This document shows positions 20,169-29,602 of a DNA stretch of 36,511 nt, in pieces. The notes under the pieces were generated by a model. It saw only the letters and a program-made list of their open reading frames with translations. It was not told the DNA's origin and did no database searches. Positions within the stretch are counted from its first letter, which is position 1, and each line of letters opens with the position of its first letter. Origin of the DNA: Aeromonadales bacterium (GTDB lineage: Bacteria > Pseudomonadota > Gammaproteobacteria > Enterobacterales > GCA-002770795); assembly GCA_011322365.1 (NCBI GenBank), contig DRNA01000068.1:1-36511 (forward strand). The letters are read 5' to 3'. The translations under genes and the position numbers were made by a program.

Positions 20169-20764
20169 CAGGCTTCTCCTTTATCTTCACCGACACGTAC
20201 TAAAGTGTCTTTAACATAAAAATGGGGTGGTATAACTAGATTTTTCTGAGCAGGAACACCATTGTAAACCCGGCCAGCATTATCAAATTTACTACCGTGA
20301 CAAGGACAAAAATAGCCACCTGGCAATCCGGGCGTTAAGCTTCCAGATTCTGGTTTATAAGAAGGAACACAACCCAGGTGTGTACAAATTCCAATCATAA
20401 TCATATATTCGGGCTTAATAGAGCGGAATTCATTATGCGTATATGAAGGTTGCTGGGAGAGCAGTTCAGAATCAGGATCTTTCAGAGCCCCGGAGGTAGT
20501 CATGGTTTTCAACCCGTCCAGTTGTTCTTTGGTTCGCCTCAGGAAAAAAATTGGTTGCCCACGCCAATTGGCTCGAATCATCATCCCAGGATCAATTTTA
20601 CTAATATCAACCTCAATTGGCGCACCTGCCGCTTTGGTTCGTGCGCTTGGTTGCCACGATCCTATAAAGGGTACTGCCACGTAACCAGCACCAATAGCAC
20701 CTAGCACCACCGTTGCACCTGTAAGCATACGTCGGCGTCCTAAATCTACCCCATCATTAGCCAT
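20168..20764 (-). CDS. petA: Ubiquinol-cytochrome c reductase, Rieske iron-sulfur subunit
   Basis: Tat-like N-terminus GRRRMLTGA, Rieske motifs CTHLGC and CPCHGS. GGGGGA RBS. Confidence 0.97.
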   Translation of the reverse strand: MANDGVDLGRRRMLTGATVVLGAIGAGYVAVPFIGSWQPSARTKAAGAPIEVDISKIDPGMMIRANWRGQPIFFLRRTKEQLDGLKTMTTSGALKDPDSELLSQQPSYTHNEFRSIKPEYMIMIGICTHLGCVPSYKPESGSLTPGLPGGYFCPCHGSKFDNAGRVYNGVPAQKNLVIPPHFYVKDTLVRVGEDKGEA

Positions 20765-20790
20765 AAAATATCCCCCGTGGGTTTTAAAAA

Positions 20791-20816
20791 TCAGTTAATG
20801 TTTCGGTATTAACTGA
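20791..20816 (-). promoter_or_regulatory. Inverted repeat upstream of petA
   Basis: TCAGTTAAT-GTTTCGGT-ATTAACTGA, perfect 9-bp arms, 26 bp before the petA start. Confidence 0.5.
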
Positions 20817-21157
20817 GTAATTACAGTTGAAAAGATTGTCTGGATAAGAACCTGCTAAAGAAGAAATGCTCGGCTGAGAGCAAGCCAAATTGTCTGGCCA
20901 CACATTCAGTTGATTCTTTTTTCTGTTACGAGTTGTTAGCCACACCCTCTTCTACTTCCTAGAATGGCGTAATGATATAGAAGATCAGAGTTTTTGACAA
21001 GTAGAATTCTGTTTTCTCTTTCCAGAACAAAGACTTAGATTGATTTAAATCAATGTTAGTGCTGACAGATATTTTAAACATATTAATATGAATGAAATGA
21101 ATCACTTAACTGACATGATAGCGTTAACTTTAACCAGAAAACTGTTTTTCTGGCACA

Positions 21158-21187
21158 AAAAAACCGACATTGCAGTCGGCTTTTTGT
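21158..21187 (-). terminator. Rho-independent terminator after rpsI
   Basis: Minus strand CAAAAAGCCGAC-TGCAAT-GTCGGTTTTTTTG: GC stem followed by T-tract. Confidence 0.85.
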
Positions 21188-21205
21188 ATACTCGCAGGTA
21201 AAAAA

Positions 21206-21595
21206 TTAACGTTTTGAAAATTGAGGACGCTTTCTTGCTTTATGCAGTCCCACTTTCTTACGTTCAACCACACGTGCATCTCGGGTGACGTAACCGGCAC
21301 TACGCAGGTCAGGTCTCAGAGTTTCATCATAGGACATTAGTGCACGGGTGATACCTAAACGTATCGCGCCCGCCTGTCCGGTGATTCCACCACCCTTCAC
21401 GGTAATTTTTAAATCCAGGGAATCAATTAAATTGGTAAGTTCAAGCGGTTGACGTACAACCATACGAGCTGTCTCTCGACCAAAATATTCTTCAAGTGTA
21501 CTTCCATTAACCGTTAAAGCACCTTTACCACGAGAAACAAATACGCGAGCGGTAGAGCTTTTACGACGTCCAGTACCATAATATTGTTCAGCCAT
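21206..21595 (-). CDS. rpsI: 30S ribosomal protein S9
   Basis: [31 protein letters not shown] ... [20 protein letters not shown] opens at 21658. Confidence 0.98.
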   Translation of the reverse strand: MAEQYYGTGRRKSSTARVFVSRGKGALTVNGSTLEEYFGRETARMVVRQPLELTNLIDSLDLKITVKGGGITGQAGAIRLGITRALMSYDETLRPDLRSAGYVTRDARVVERKKVGLHKARKRPQFSKR

Positions 21596-21602
21596 AATAA
21601 CC

Positions 21603-22031
21603 TTATATCTCCAAAGGCAAGGGCTGCTGTGCAGCATGTTGATGCTCAGGGCCAGCATAAACTTTCAGCTTTCGATACATTGCCCGACCCAATGGGTTTT
21701 TAGGCAACATACCTTTGACGGCAAGTTCAATAATACGCTCTGGAGCACGTTGTTGTAATTTATCAAAGCTGATTTCTTTCAAACCACCGATATAACCGGT
21801 ATAGCTACGATAAATCTTATCTGTTGTTTTTTTACCCGTCACTACAACTTTTTCGGCGTTGATAACCACAATGTAATCACCGGTATCCACGTGAGGGGTA
21901 TATTCTGGTTTATGTTTGCCACGTAAACGTAAGGCAATTTCAGTCGCCATGCGACCTAACGTTTTACCAGCCGCATCCACGACAAACCAGTCACGCGTGA
22001 CTTCTGCTGGCTTAGCACTAAAGGTTTTCAT
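21603..22031 (-). CDS. rplM: 50S ribosomal protein L13
   Basis: [65 protein letters not shown] opens at 22085. Confidence 0.98.
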   Translation of the reverse strand: MKTFSAKPAEVTRDWFVVDAAGKTLGRMATEIALRLRGKHKPEYTPHVDTGDYIVVINAEKVVVTGKKTTDKIYRSYTGYIGGLKEISFDKLQQRAPERIIELAVKGMLPKNPLGRAMYRKLKVYAGPEHQHAAQQPLPLEI

Positions 22032-22284
22032 GTGTTTACTCCACATTTGACACACCCTGAAGACAGGAAAGTGCCACAACCGCAATTCAAATAAAGGCGC
22101 GAATTCTACATGATATCTGACATACAGGCAAGAAAATTTCTATAGAAAGTGTTGAAATATTCACATTTTCAAAAAAATGAAAATATCCTTTGCCAAAGAG
22201 CTGATTTTACGATAAAAAGCACAGCTCAAATTATGAGAGTATGTATTCCGGAAAGTTCCTGATTACCGATGCTCCGTTTGTTTG

Positions 22285-22347
22285 TATCTATTCAGTTGAA
22301 TAGATATTTTAACCAGTAACTTTTCAGATTATCCCTGAATCGTTACT
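22285..22347 (+). promoter_or_regulatory. Palindrome plus stem-loop in leader of HU-family gene
   Basis: TATCTATTCA-GT-TGAATAGATA (22285-22306), then AGTAAC/GTTACT enclosing TTCAG/CTGAA (22315-22347). Confidence 0.55.
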
Positions 22348-22376
22348 TATGTTTTTCATCTTGAAGGAAGATATCA

Positions 22377-22727
22377 ATGGCTACAAAAAATGCTGCCCCA
22401 AAACGTAAGACTACAGCAATCAAAGATCGATTCACCAAAACTCAAATTATGAGTGAACTCGCTGAAAATACCGGCCTGACAAAAAAAGAAGTTGCCAGTG
22501 TTCTAGAAGAGCTTGAAGTCATTATTGATCGCCATATTAAAAAGCGTGCGGTAGGCGAATTTACCTTACCGGGTTTACTAAAAATTACTACCGTTCGCAA
22601 AAAAGCGGTTAAAGCACGTAAGGGGATTAATCCTTTCACCGGCGAAGAAACCATGTTTAAAGCAAAACCTGCGCGCACCATGGTAAAAATCAGACCATTG
22701 AAAAAGCTAAAGGATATGGTCGAATAA
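22377..22727 (+). CDS. HU-family DNA-binding protein with basic N-terminal extension
   Basis: FTKTQIMSELAENTGLTKKEVASVLEELEVII ... GEFTLPGLLKI ... KARKGINPFTGEETMFKAKPARTMVKIRPLKKLKDMV. GAAGGAAG RBS. Confidence 0.93.
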   Translation: MATKNAAPKRKTTAIKDRFTKTQIMSELAENTGLTKKEVASVLEELEVIIDRHIKKRAVGEFTLPGLLKITTVRKKAVKARKGINPFTGEETMFKAKPARTMVKIRPLKKLKDMVE

Positions 22728-22751
22728 CGGATTGAATAAATGCTTCCATTT

Positions 22752-22787
22752 AAAAAGCCGTTTCAGTTTTGCTGAAACGGCTTTTTT
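22752..22787 (+). terminator. Rho-independent terminator, likely bidirectional
   Basis: AAAAAGCCGTTTCAG-TTTTG-CTGAAACGGCTTTTT, perfect 15-bp arms, between converging genes. Confidence 0.95.
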
Positions 22788-22811
22788 ATTAACGGTTGAC
22801 CCGAAAGTCAA

Positions 22812-23372
22812 TCACCGTATGGTCTGGCTTGCTTTCATGCTAACGATTTGTTCACCACTGGCGGTCGTTTTCAAGGTGCCATTGGCTTTTAAATAGTCTC
22901 TGGGGTTAACACCACCCACATTAACCGGTATAGCAAAAACAGAGGTACGACGATTTTCTGCAAAGCCCGTTTGCGCATTCACATAGATATAATAAAAACC
23001 TTTTTTCTCGGCTGTAAAGGTTAACAATTGTCGATTGCCCTGGCTGATAGCATCCGCAGTTTTTTGCAAACTCCGGGTTTTAGTTAAAAAGTGTAACTCT
23101 TTTGCCATCTTAATTTCCGAGCGTAAATCCTTATTGCGATTATTTGTCAACGACAATTCCACTACAAAACGCTCACCGGGGTTAATCTTCTGAGGCACCT
23201 GGTAAGTGAGGCATACGCCTGCACCTGGTTTTCCCTGAATGGTCCGGGGAATACCATTAATGGAGGTTTTAACCGTACCACAATTAGCAGAAACCTGGCC
23301 TGATTTTGCCTGTACCTGACCCATACCAAGAGCGATGAGTACAAGGGTTAAATATAATTTTACATATTTCAT
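22812..23372 (-). CDS. Exported hypothetical protein downstream of PKD-metallopeptidase
   Basis: Signal peptide (MKYVKLYLTLVLIALGMGQVQA), 29-bp gap to the upstream gene, probable beta-rich fold. Confidence 0.8.
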   Translation of the reverse strand: MKYVKLYLTLVLIALGMGQVQAKSGQVSANCGTVKTSINGIPRTIQGKPGAGVCLTYQVPQKINPGERFVVELSLTNNRNKDLRSEIKMAKELHFLTKTRSLQKTADAISQGNRQLLTFTAEKKGFYYIYVNAQTGFAENRRTSVFAIPVNVGGVNPRDYLKANGTLKTTASGEQIVSMKASQTIR

Positions 23373-23401
23373 TGTTGAATCCTCAATTTATTCTACAGGC
23401 T

Positions 23402-25879
23402 TTATTGTTGGGTAATACTGACATCAATACAGCTTCGGGAGGTGGTGGCTTCAGTGACCACTTTATCGTCATTTATGGTAATGACATGAGTACCTACTGC
23501 TAATGAATGTGTCCCCGTTTCAGTACCATCAGCAGCAGATAATCCGGCTCCCAGGATACCATTTTCAAAAAGGTAGTAATCCGGATCTGTGCCTGTTGCA
23601 GAGGTTAACTGCACCTGATAGTTGCCCGCTGTTGCCACTTCAAAACGTAAAAACTGATAGGCCCCCAACTTATTAGAGCCCCCGGTAGAGCTTTTAAATT
23701 GAGGGTTACTGCACACATTAACAGATACACCGTCCGTATTAATGCTGCCATAAACTGGCAAAACGTCCTGTACAGTTGCTGGACTCGGTAAACTGGATTC
23801 ATTGGTTTCACCAGTTCCCCATTCATCGCTACCATTCACATCCTGAGCGGCTACCAACGTATCAATCGCAGCTGCATCACCAGGATTTTCGTCCTTTAAT
23901 GCTTTAATAAAACTAAAGATACTGGTTAAAGCTGGAGTATTTTTCTCTTTATCAATTAATACGTTATAAATTGGCGCAAAACCCATAGCAATATTATCGG
24001 CACCGTCAGCATTGGTATCATAAAGATCGTATAAAATCGATTGAATAGAACCTTCTGAAAACCAGCCAGCATTAGAATTGGTGTTCAAATCCACATTGAT
24101 CTGAAAATCAGAGCCCTGACCTGTACCATTGGAATCTCGGTAGACCGGATCGTCGGTTGCCATACCAGACCAGGCATTACCCCAACCTTCACCAAAAGCT
24201 ACTCGCATATCCAGGCTATCACCCCCGCCATGACCACCACCAATAGAATCCGACCGAGAGAAATTATCTTCAAAATAATGACCCCATTCATGAATCATCA
24301 CGTGGTCATCGTATTCGTCCGTATCCGAATTGGCATCACCCAAAATGTAGAGTTCATTTTGTGTATAATGGGAAGTCGTTATATTTCCAGTAGATTTATC
24401 ATCATTAGGATCGACTACCGCTTTATTATTCACACTCCAGTTTATTTTCAGAGCAGTGAAATTATGATTAGCATTACCTTCCAGAACTTTTTGCATGGCA
24501 AGGTAGGCGCTGTGTAACATGGCAAAAGGTGCAGCAACACGGGTGTTACCATAGCTTGTTCCTGTCCAGCCTGAGTCAGCATTCAGATCAAGCACGGTAT
24601 CTGTAACTCCGGAATCAAAACTGTTGCCATCCATTGCATAAATGGCTTTACTATTGGTGTTATCAACCACTTCTACATCACGTGAAGGCGTGCCGGTTTT
24701 TTTCATCTCTGCTTTAACACGGATAAATAGCTGAATATTAGGATCGACAGTTAATGAGTACTTACCCAGTGTGTCGGTGGTAGTGGACGCAACCACTACA
24801 GAATTTGAGATCGCCTCAACGGTTGCCCAGCTAACCGCCGTTTGAATAATATTGTTATAATCCAGTCCCTGATTTGTTGCGCCAAATGGCACCCGATCAA
24901 AGGTCACTGTGCCGGTAATTTTTACCTGAGTCGGTGCAGGCGTTACGGTAATATCAACCAGATCACTGTGGGTTGCCCCTTCATTATCGGTTACTGTCAA
25001 CTGAAAAGTTAAGACTTCATTAGCCACTACCGTTGGCGCATCAAATCCCGGCGTAGCGGTATCAGCAGCGGTTAACGTTACTGTTGTGCCAACCATTTGC
25101 GACCACGCATAGCTAGCAATTGAACCATCGGGATCAGTAGAACCGATGCCATCAAGATTTACTTTAGACCCACCGACCACACTTTGATCAGCTCCAGCAT
25201 TAGCCACGGGTGCAGTGTTTAGACCTGCCACAGGATTAATGGTAACCGTGACATTATCTGTATTAGTTGCGCCGCGATCATCAGTGACTGTTAAGCTGAA
25301 AACCAGATTCTCAGCCACACTTAAAGAAGGTGATGTAAATGCTGCATTAGCTGAAGTTGGTGTGGAAATTGTTACTGTTGACCCGGAAACCTGAGCCCAG
25401 GCAAAACTGGCAATGCTGCCATCGTCGGTTCCAGCACCAGTTAGAGCCACCTGAGATTGCTCATCTGCTGTAAAATCAGCTCCGGCATTTGCTACTGGGG
25501 CCGCGTTGGTAGTATTAATGGTAACTGAAATATCATCACTGGATGATGCTCCTTTATCATCTCGAACAGTTAACCGAAATACCAGAACTTCACTACCTAC
25601 AGCAATAGATGGTGCCGTAAAAGTGGCAGTAATTGAGGTGGCAGAATTAATCGTCACTGAAGTACCTGAAACCTGCGACCAGGTGGTCGATGCAACCGTA
25701 CCATCGCTATCACTGGCGGTGCCTGTTAAAGTAACATCAGTCTGTTCATCAACAGACTGATCCGCACCCGCATTGGCTGTTGGTGAAACATTAGCCGGGG
25801 CTGAAGATCCTCCACCTCCACAGGCACTCAAAAGTAATAGCACCAGAAAAACAGGTGCCAGGCGACTTATTATTCTCAT
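23402..25879 (-). CDS. Lipoprotein zinc metallopeptidase with three PKD-like domains
   Basis: Lipobox LLLSAC followed by GGGGSS; three about 95-aa repeats (PxANAGADQSV...LTVTDNxGATxSD); HEWGH zinc motif (24278-24292) and downstream GEGWG (24179-24193); C-terminal beta domain. Confidence 0.88.
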   Translation of the reverse strand: MRIISRLAPVFLVLLLLSACGGGGSSAPANVSPTANAGADQSVDEQTDVTLTGTASDSDGTVASTTWSQVSGTSVTINSATSITATFTAPSIAVGSEVLVFRLTVRDDKGASSSDDISVTINTTNAAPVANAGADFTADEQSQVALTGAGTDDGSIASFAWAQVSGSTVTISTPTSANAAFTSPSLSVAENLVFSLTVTDDRGATNTDNVTVTINPVAGLNTAPVANAGADQSVVGGSKVNLDGIGSTDPDGSIASYAWSQMVGTTVTLTAADTATPGFDAPTVVANEVLTFQLTVTDNEGATHSDLVDITVTPAPTQVKITGTVTFDRVPFGATNQGLDYNNIIQTAVSWATVEAISNSVVVASTTTDTLGKYSLTVDPNIQLFIRVKAEMKKTGTPSRDVEVVDNTNSKAIYAMDGNSFDSGVTDTVLDLNADSGWTGTSYGNTRVAAPFAMLHSAYLAMQKVLEGNANHNFTALKINWSVNNKAVVDPNDDKSTGNITTSHYTQNELYILGDANSDTDEYDDHVMIHEWGHYFEDNFSRSDSIGGGHGGGDSLDMRVAFGEGWGNAWSGMATDDPVYRDSNGTGQGSDFQINVDLNTNSNAGWFSEGSIQSILYDLYDTNADGADNIAMGFAPIYNVLIDKEKNTPALTSIFSFIKALKDENPGDAAAIDTLVAAQDVNGSDEWGTGETNESSLPSPATVQDVLPVYGSINTDGVSVNVCSNPQFKSSTGGSNKLGAYQFLRFEVATAGNYQVQLTSATGTDPDYYLFENGILGAGLSAADGTETGTHSLAVGTHVITINDDKVVTEATTSRSCIDVSITQQ
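24935..25798 (-). repeat. Three tandem PKD-like domain repeats encoded in the metallopeptidase gene
   Basis: Recurring ANAGAD ... W(S/A)QVSG/MVG(S/T)xVT ... F.LTV.D..GA protein pattern. Confidence 0.8.
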
Positions 25880-26018
25880 TTACATAACCTCAGTTTTGTG
25901 ATTTTTTGTCCACACTATATGGGTAATTTAACGCTTGATTCAGAGTATAGAGGACAAAACTGAAAAAAAATATGTACTATTTACACTTTGGTTGATGATT
26001 TTACACACAAACAGGCCG

Positions 26019-26687
26019 TTATTTTTTCATAGCCTCCAGGATATCAGCTAATAACTGATTGTTCTGTTTTTGCATCTCAATAGACTGCTGCATCCATACT
26101 TTGTTCCGCTCCATATCCTCAAGTGCCTTTTTTTGCATGGCAACGGAGTCTTTGGCCCGTTTAGAATTAACAATTTGTGAAAAGAAAAAGTAAATCAGGA
26201 TAACTATTAATAGATAATCCCAGTAATCGAAAAATGTTAACAAAGATGGATATAATGCCACTTTATCCATGCCATTGCCGTTCATTAGCTGCTGACTGAA
26301 CTCCTCATAACTATCCCATTTACTGCGTTTTTCATCAAAATATAAGGTATTGTTTTTGGCCCATTTCTGGAAGGTTCGGGCATATTTACTACGCATATCT
26401 GCAGGAGCACCAACGAGTTCATATTCCACATAACCCATTTTTGAGTAGGTAAGAGAATCCATCGGGTTGGGCATATCTTCTACGTCATAAGCAAGTACAT
26501 GAAGCTTCCCTTCAAAGGGCAGATTTTTAAATTTAATATGATAATAATTATCCTTGATACTGGAAAAGTCCCTGACTTCCGAACTGTTTTTTTGAACGGA
26601 CTCCCAGGCTTTAAGAAAGTCCTGCCTGTCATCTGCAAACACTACCGAGGTTAAAAGGAATAGAATAAAAGGGAGAGTGTGCTTCAT
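26019..26687 (-). CDS. Hypothetical protein: signal peptide, single TM, C-terminal coiled coil
   Basis: MKHTLPFILFLLTSVVFA, TM FFDYWDYLLIVILIYFFF, helical tail AMQKKALEDMERNKVWMQQSIEMQKQNNQLLADILEAM. Start follows AGGA RBS; ORF opens at 26744. Confidence 0.75.
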   Translation of the reverse strand: MKHTLPFILFLLTSVVFADDRQDFLKAWESVQKNSSEVRDFSSIKDNYYHIKFKNLPFEGKLHVLAYDVEDMPNPMDSLTYSKMGYVEYELVGAPADMRSKYARTFQKWAKNNTLYFDEKRSKWDSYEEFSQQLMNGNGMDKVALYPSLLTFFDYWDYLLIVILIYFFFSQIVNSKRAKDSVAMQKKALEDMERNKVWMQQSIEMQKQNNQLLADILEAMKK

Positions 26688-26759
26688 GTCTATGTCCTGT
26701 AAAAGCTGTTTTTTTAATATTAGGCTAAACAGATAAACAATCAAGTGGCTTATACCGTT

Positions 26760-27863
26760 TCAGGGCAAATGTTCCAGTCCCAGATAACTTTCGGATTGCA
26801 TTTCTTCCAGGCGACTGCTGGTTCGCCTGAATTCAAAACTTAACTCTTCCCCAATATAGAGGGAATCTAGTGGGTTTGCGGCAGATATGATGAGCTTCAC
26901 ATGGTGTTCATAAAATTCATCTATTAAAGTGATAAATCGTCTCACTTCGGCGATAACGCTATCATCAAGTTGTGGGACATTGCTTAAAATAACCGTGGGA
27001 TAGAGGCGGGATATTTCAATATAATCAGCAGCCGATCGCGGTCCCTGGCAAAGGTGGGCAAAGTCAAACCAGATAATTTTATTGGAAATGGCTCTGACCG
27101 GTATTTCACGTTCAGCAATAATCACCTCTGAAACTGTTTTACCCGGTTGCATGTCATTTGCACCCAGTTTTTGATAACTGGACCATAACGCCTGCTCAGA
27201 CTGTTTATCTGCCGGGCTGTAATAGGTAGCGACTTTTTTTAAGGTTCGTAATCGATAGTCCCGTCCCCCATCCATTTCAAATACCTGAGTGTTTTGCTTG
27301 ATTAACTCGATAGTCGGTAAAAATCGATCACGATGTAACCCCTTATAATATAATCTGTCTGGTGGGATATTGGAGGTGCTGACCAAAACAATACCCTTTG
27401 CAAAAAGCGTTTCAAATAATCGACCCAGTAACATGGCATCGCCAATTTCGGCTACGAAAAACTCATCAAAGCAGAGGACGTCAATATCATCCGATAATTG
27501 ACTGGCAATTTTTTTTAAGGGATTAACTTCACCTTTATTGAGTTTGAGTTGCTCGTGTAACCAGTACATAAATCGGTGAAAATGAATACGTCTGACTCGA
27601 CTGTTGGACTCTTTTTGCAAGGTGTCACAAAACAAATCCATAAGGTAAGTTTTACCTCGCCCTACTCCGCCCCAGAAATAAATGCCTTTAATTGGCCGGG
27701 TTAAACCAGAGTATCGTTTGATACGAGACCATAAACTGTTTTTGTTATAAGACTTAAGCTGTAGAAAAAGTTGTTGTAATAAATCCACTGCCGCCAGCTG
27801 TGCCCGGTCTGTAATAAAACCTTTTTCTTCACAGTCGTGTTGGTATTGGCTTTGAAAACTCAA
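26760..27863 (-). CDS. zapE: Cell division protein ZapE (AFG1-like ATPase)
   Basis: GIYFWGGVGRGKTYLMDLFCD Walker A, CFDEFFVAEIGDAMLLGRLFE Walker B, STSNIPPDRLYYKGLHRDRFLP. Confidence 0.95.
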   Translation of the reverse strand: MSFQSQYQHDCEEKGFITDRAQLAAVDLLQQLFLQLKSYNKNSLWSRIKRYSGLTRPIKGIYFWGGVGRGKTYLMDLFCDTLQKESNSRVRRIHFHRFMYWLHEQLKLNKGEVNPLKKIASQLSDDIDVLCFDEFFVAEIGDAMLLGRLFETLFAKGIVLVSTSNIPPDRLYYKGLHRDRFLPTIELIKQNTQVFEMDGGRDYRLRTLKKVATYYSPADKQSEQALWSSYQKLGANDMQPGKTVSEVIIAEREIPVRAISNKIIWFDFAHLCQGPRSAADYIEISRLYPTVILSNVPQLDDSVIAEVRRFITLIDEFYEHHVKLIISAANPLDSLYIGEELSFEFRRTSSRLEEMQSESYLGLEHLP

Positions 27864-27897
27864 CTACAATCTCCCTGAAAATAACTGAAGATAGTAT

Positions 27898-28542
27898 TCA
27901 TAAATTAAATGCATCCAATACTTCCGAGAGCTGCCGTTTAAGTTCGACTAGTTTTCCGTGGAAAAAGTGACTGGCATCGGCAATTTTAATCAGACGTGTG
28001 GTTTCACTTTTCAGGTTAAGTGAATCAAACCACTTTATAACCGACTGCGGGTTAACCACCTCATCGGCCATGGGTTGAATTAAAATCCAGGGACACTGTG
28101 GCAATATCATCTGTTTAAAATAAAACCGCTCCACCGGAGGTGCAACCGTCACCATAAAATTAAATTCATTATACTCTGCCGCTTTTAAACTCACATAAGC
28201 ACCAAATGAAAAGCCAGCCATGCCAACAGCTAAAGAGGGAAATTTTTCAGCTACCCAGCTCACCACAGCATTTACATCTTCAACTTCTCCGATACCATCA
28301 GCATAACTGCCATGGCTTTTGCCTACGCCACGAAAATTAAATCGGAGTGTATTCATACCATGATTAAAAAAAGTCCGATGTAGCGTATGCACTACCTTAT
28401 TGGTCATTGTACCGCCATAAAGCGGGTGGGGGTGGCAACAGATGGCTATTTTTTGAGCGCCATCCTGAATGCTGATCAAGGCTTCCAGATCACCGGCCGG
28501 ACCGGGGATTAATAAACGGTGTTCGCCAACTTTAAATGGCAT
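27898..28542 (-). CDS. Alpha/beta hydrolase family protein
   Basis: CHPHPLYGGTMTNKVVHTLHRTF, NFRGVGKSHGSYADGIGE, GFSFGAYVSLKAAE, DASHFFHGK. Confidence 0.9.
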   Translation of the reverse strand: MPFKVGEHRLLIPGPAGDLEALISIQDGAQKIAICCHPHPLYGGTMTNKVVHTLHRTFFNHGMNTLRFNFRGVGKSHGSYADGIGEVEDVNAVVSWVAEKFPSLAVGMAGFSFGAYVSLKAAEYNEFNFMVTVAPPVERFYFKQMILPQCPWILIQPMADEVVNPQSVIKWFDSLNLKSETTRLIKIADASHFFHGKLVELKRQLSEVLDAFNL

Positions 28543-28624
28543 TTCATATCCCGAGACTATTAAAATTTAAAATGATAGGGCATTTTATAGGGCTTATACG
28601 TCTAAAAACAATACAGAACAGAGA

Positions 28625-29602
28625 TTATTGCACCAGAATGCCTCTGTCCAGAGGCCATAAAACATAATCTTTCTCAGTAAAACTGTCCGGGTGCCAGTTT
28701 TCAGGTGAAAACCGATAATTTCCACCCTCACCTGGCAAGAGATGAGAGGTACCAATTTCTGCACAATAACGGTTCTCAAAACCCATGAGCACCTGTTTAC
28801 CTGCATAGCACAGATGAACCATTTTAACATCACTTTTCCCCCCGTAGGGCTTACTCAACTGCCATAAATTGGGCTTTACCCTTCTGGCTTTCACCGGAAT
28901 GTTATGTGGCATAAATTTCAATAATAACTGGCTGATAGCTTGTTGGGTAACTATTGAAACCAGACAGTGTGCTTTGCCGGTTTCTTTTGAACAAAAGGTA
29001 GAGTTGCTCTGTTGTAACTCATGCCAGAGTTCATCAGAAAGTGAGGCCCGGAATAGCTGATGGTAGGATTTGACCGAGGCATTTTGCATCTGATAAGCGG
29101 AAATACGCAATTCAAATTTATCTGATGAATTGATAACTTCAGGGATAAAATCAAACCATTTAGCAAAGAAACCTGGTTCTTCGGTAGAAAGAGCCAGGTC
29201 AGTATCAGAGTTTAAGGGTATCTCTATTTTTACGGGGTTATAAATTGTGGTGTCAATATTGTGCCAGTTCCACCAACTGCTTTGATGAAATGTTTGCTTG
29301 ATAATGGCCTGGATCTGGGTATATTGCTTTTGTAAAGCATCATCGGACTGAGACAGCCCCCCCGTTAATCCTGTAAAGTTAAGTATAATCGGTAAAACCT
29401 CTGGTGTACGAGGCCACTGGTATTGCCCCCATTTTTTTATCTGCTCTGTAGTTAATACTGATACACCACCTGCCGACAACTTCTCATCTGCTACCTTTTG
29501 AGTTTCAGGTACACTCATTTCCCCAGTTTGCCCAGATACATCTGAGAGATTCACAAAACATAGAATCAGGCCAAACAGTGTGAGAATTACTCGCATTTTC
29601 AT
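28625..29602 (-). CDS. Exported hypothetical protein
   Basis: Signal peptide MKMRVILTLFGLILCFVNLSDVSG. No family recognised. Confidence 0.75.
   Translation of the reverse strand: MKMRVILTLFGLILCFVNLSDVSGQTGEMSVPETQKVADEKLSAGGVSVLTTEQIKKWGQYQWPRTPEVLPIILNFTGLTGGLSQSDDALQKQYTQIQAIIKQTFHQSSWWNWHNIDTTIYNPVKIEIPLNSDTDLALSTEEPGFFAKWFDFIPEVINSSDKFELRISAYQMQNASVKSYHQLFRASLSDELWHELQQSNSTFCSKETGKAHCLVSIVTQQAISQLLLKFMPHNIPVKARRVKPNLWQLSKPYGGKSDVKMVHLCYAGKQVLMGFENRYCAEIGTSHLLPGEGGNYRFSPENWHPDSFTEKDYVLWPLDRGILVQ

Noticed and set aside
24935-25798. Repeats in this region considered as a CRISPR or tandem DNA repeat
   Set aside because: Repeats are degenerate at DNA level and explained by PKD-like protein domains in an open reading frame.
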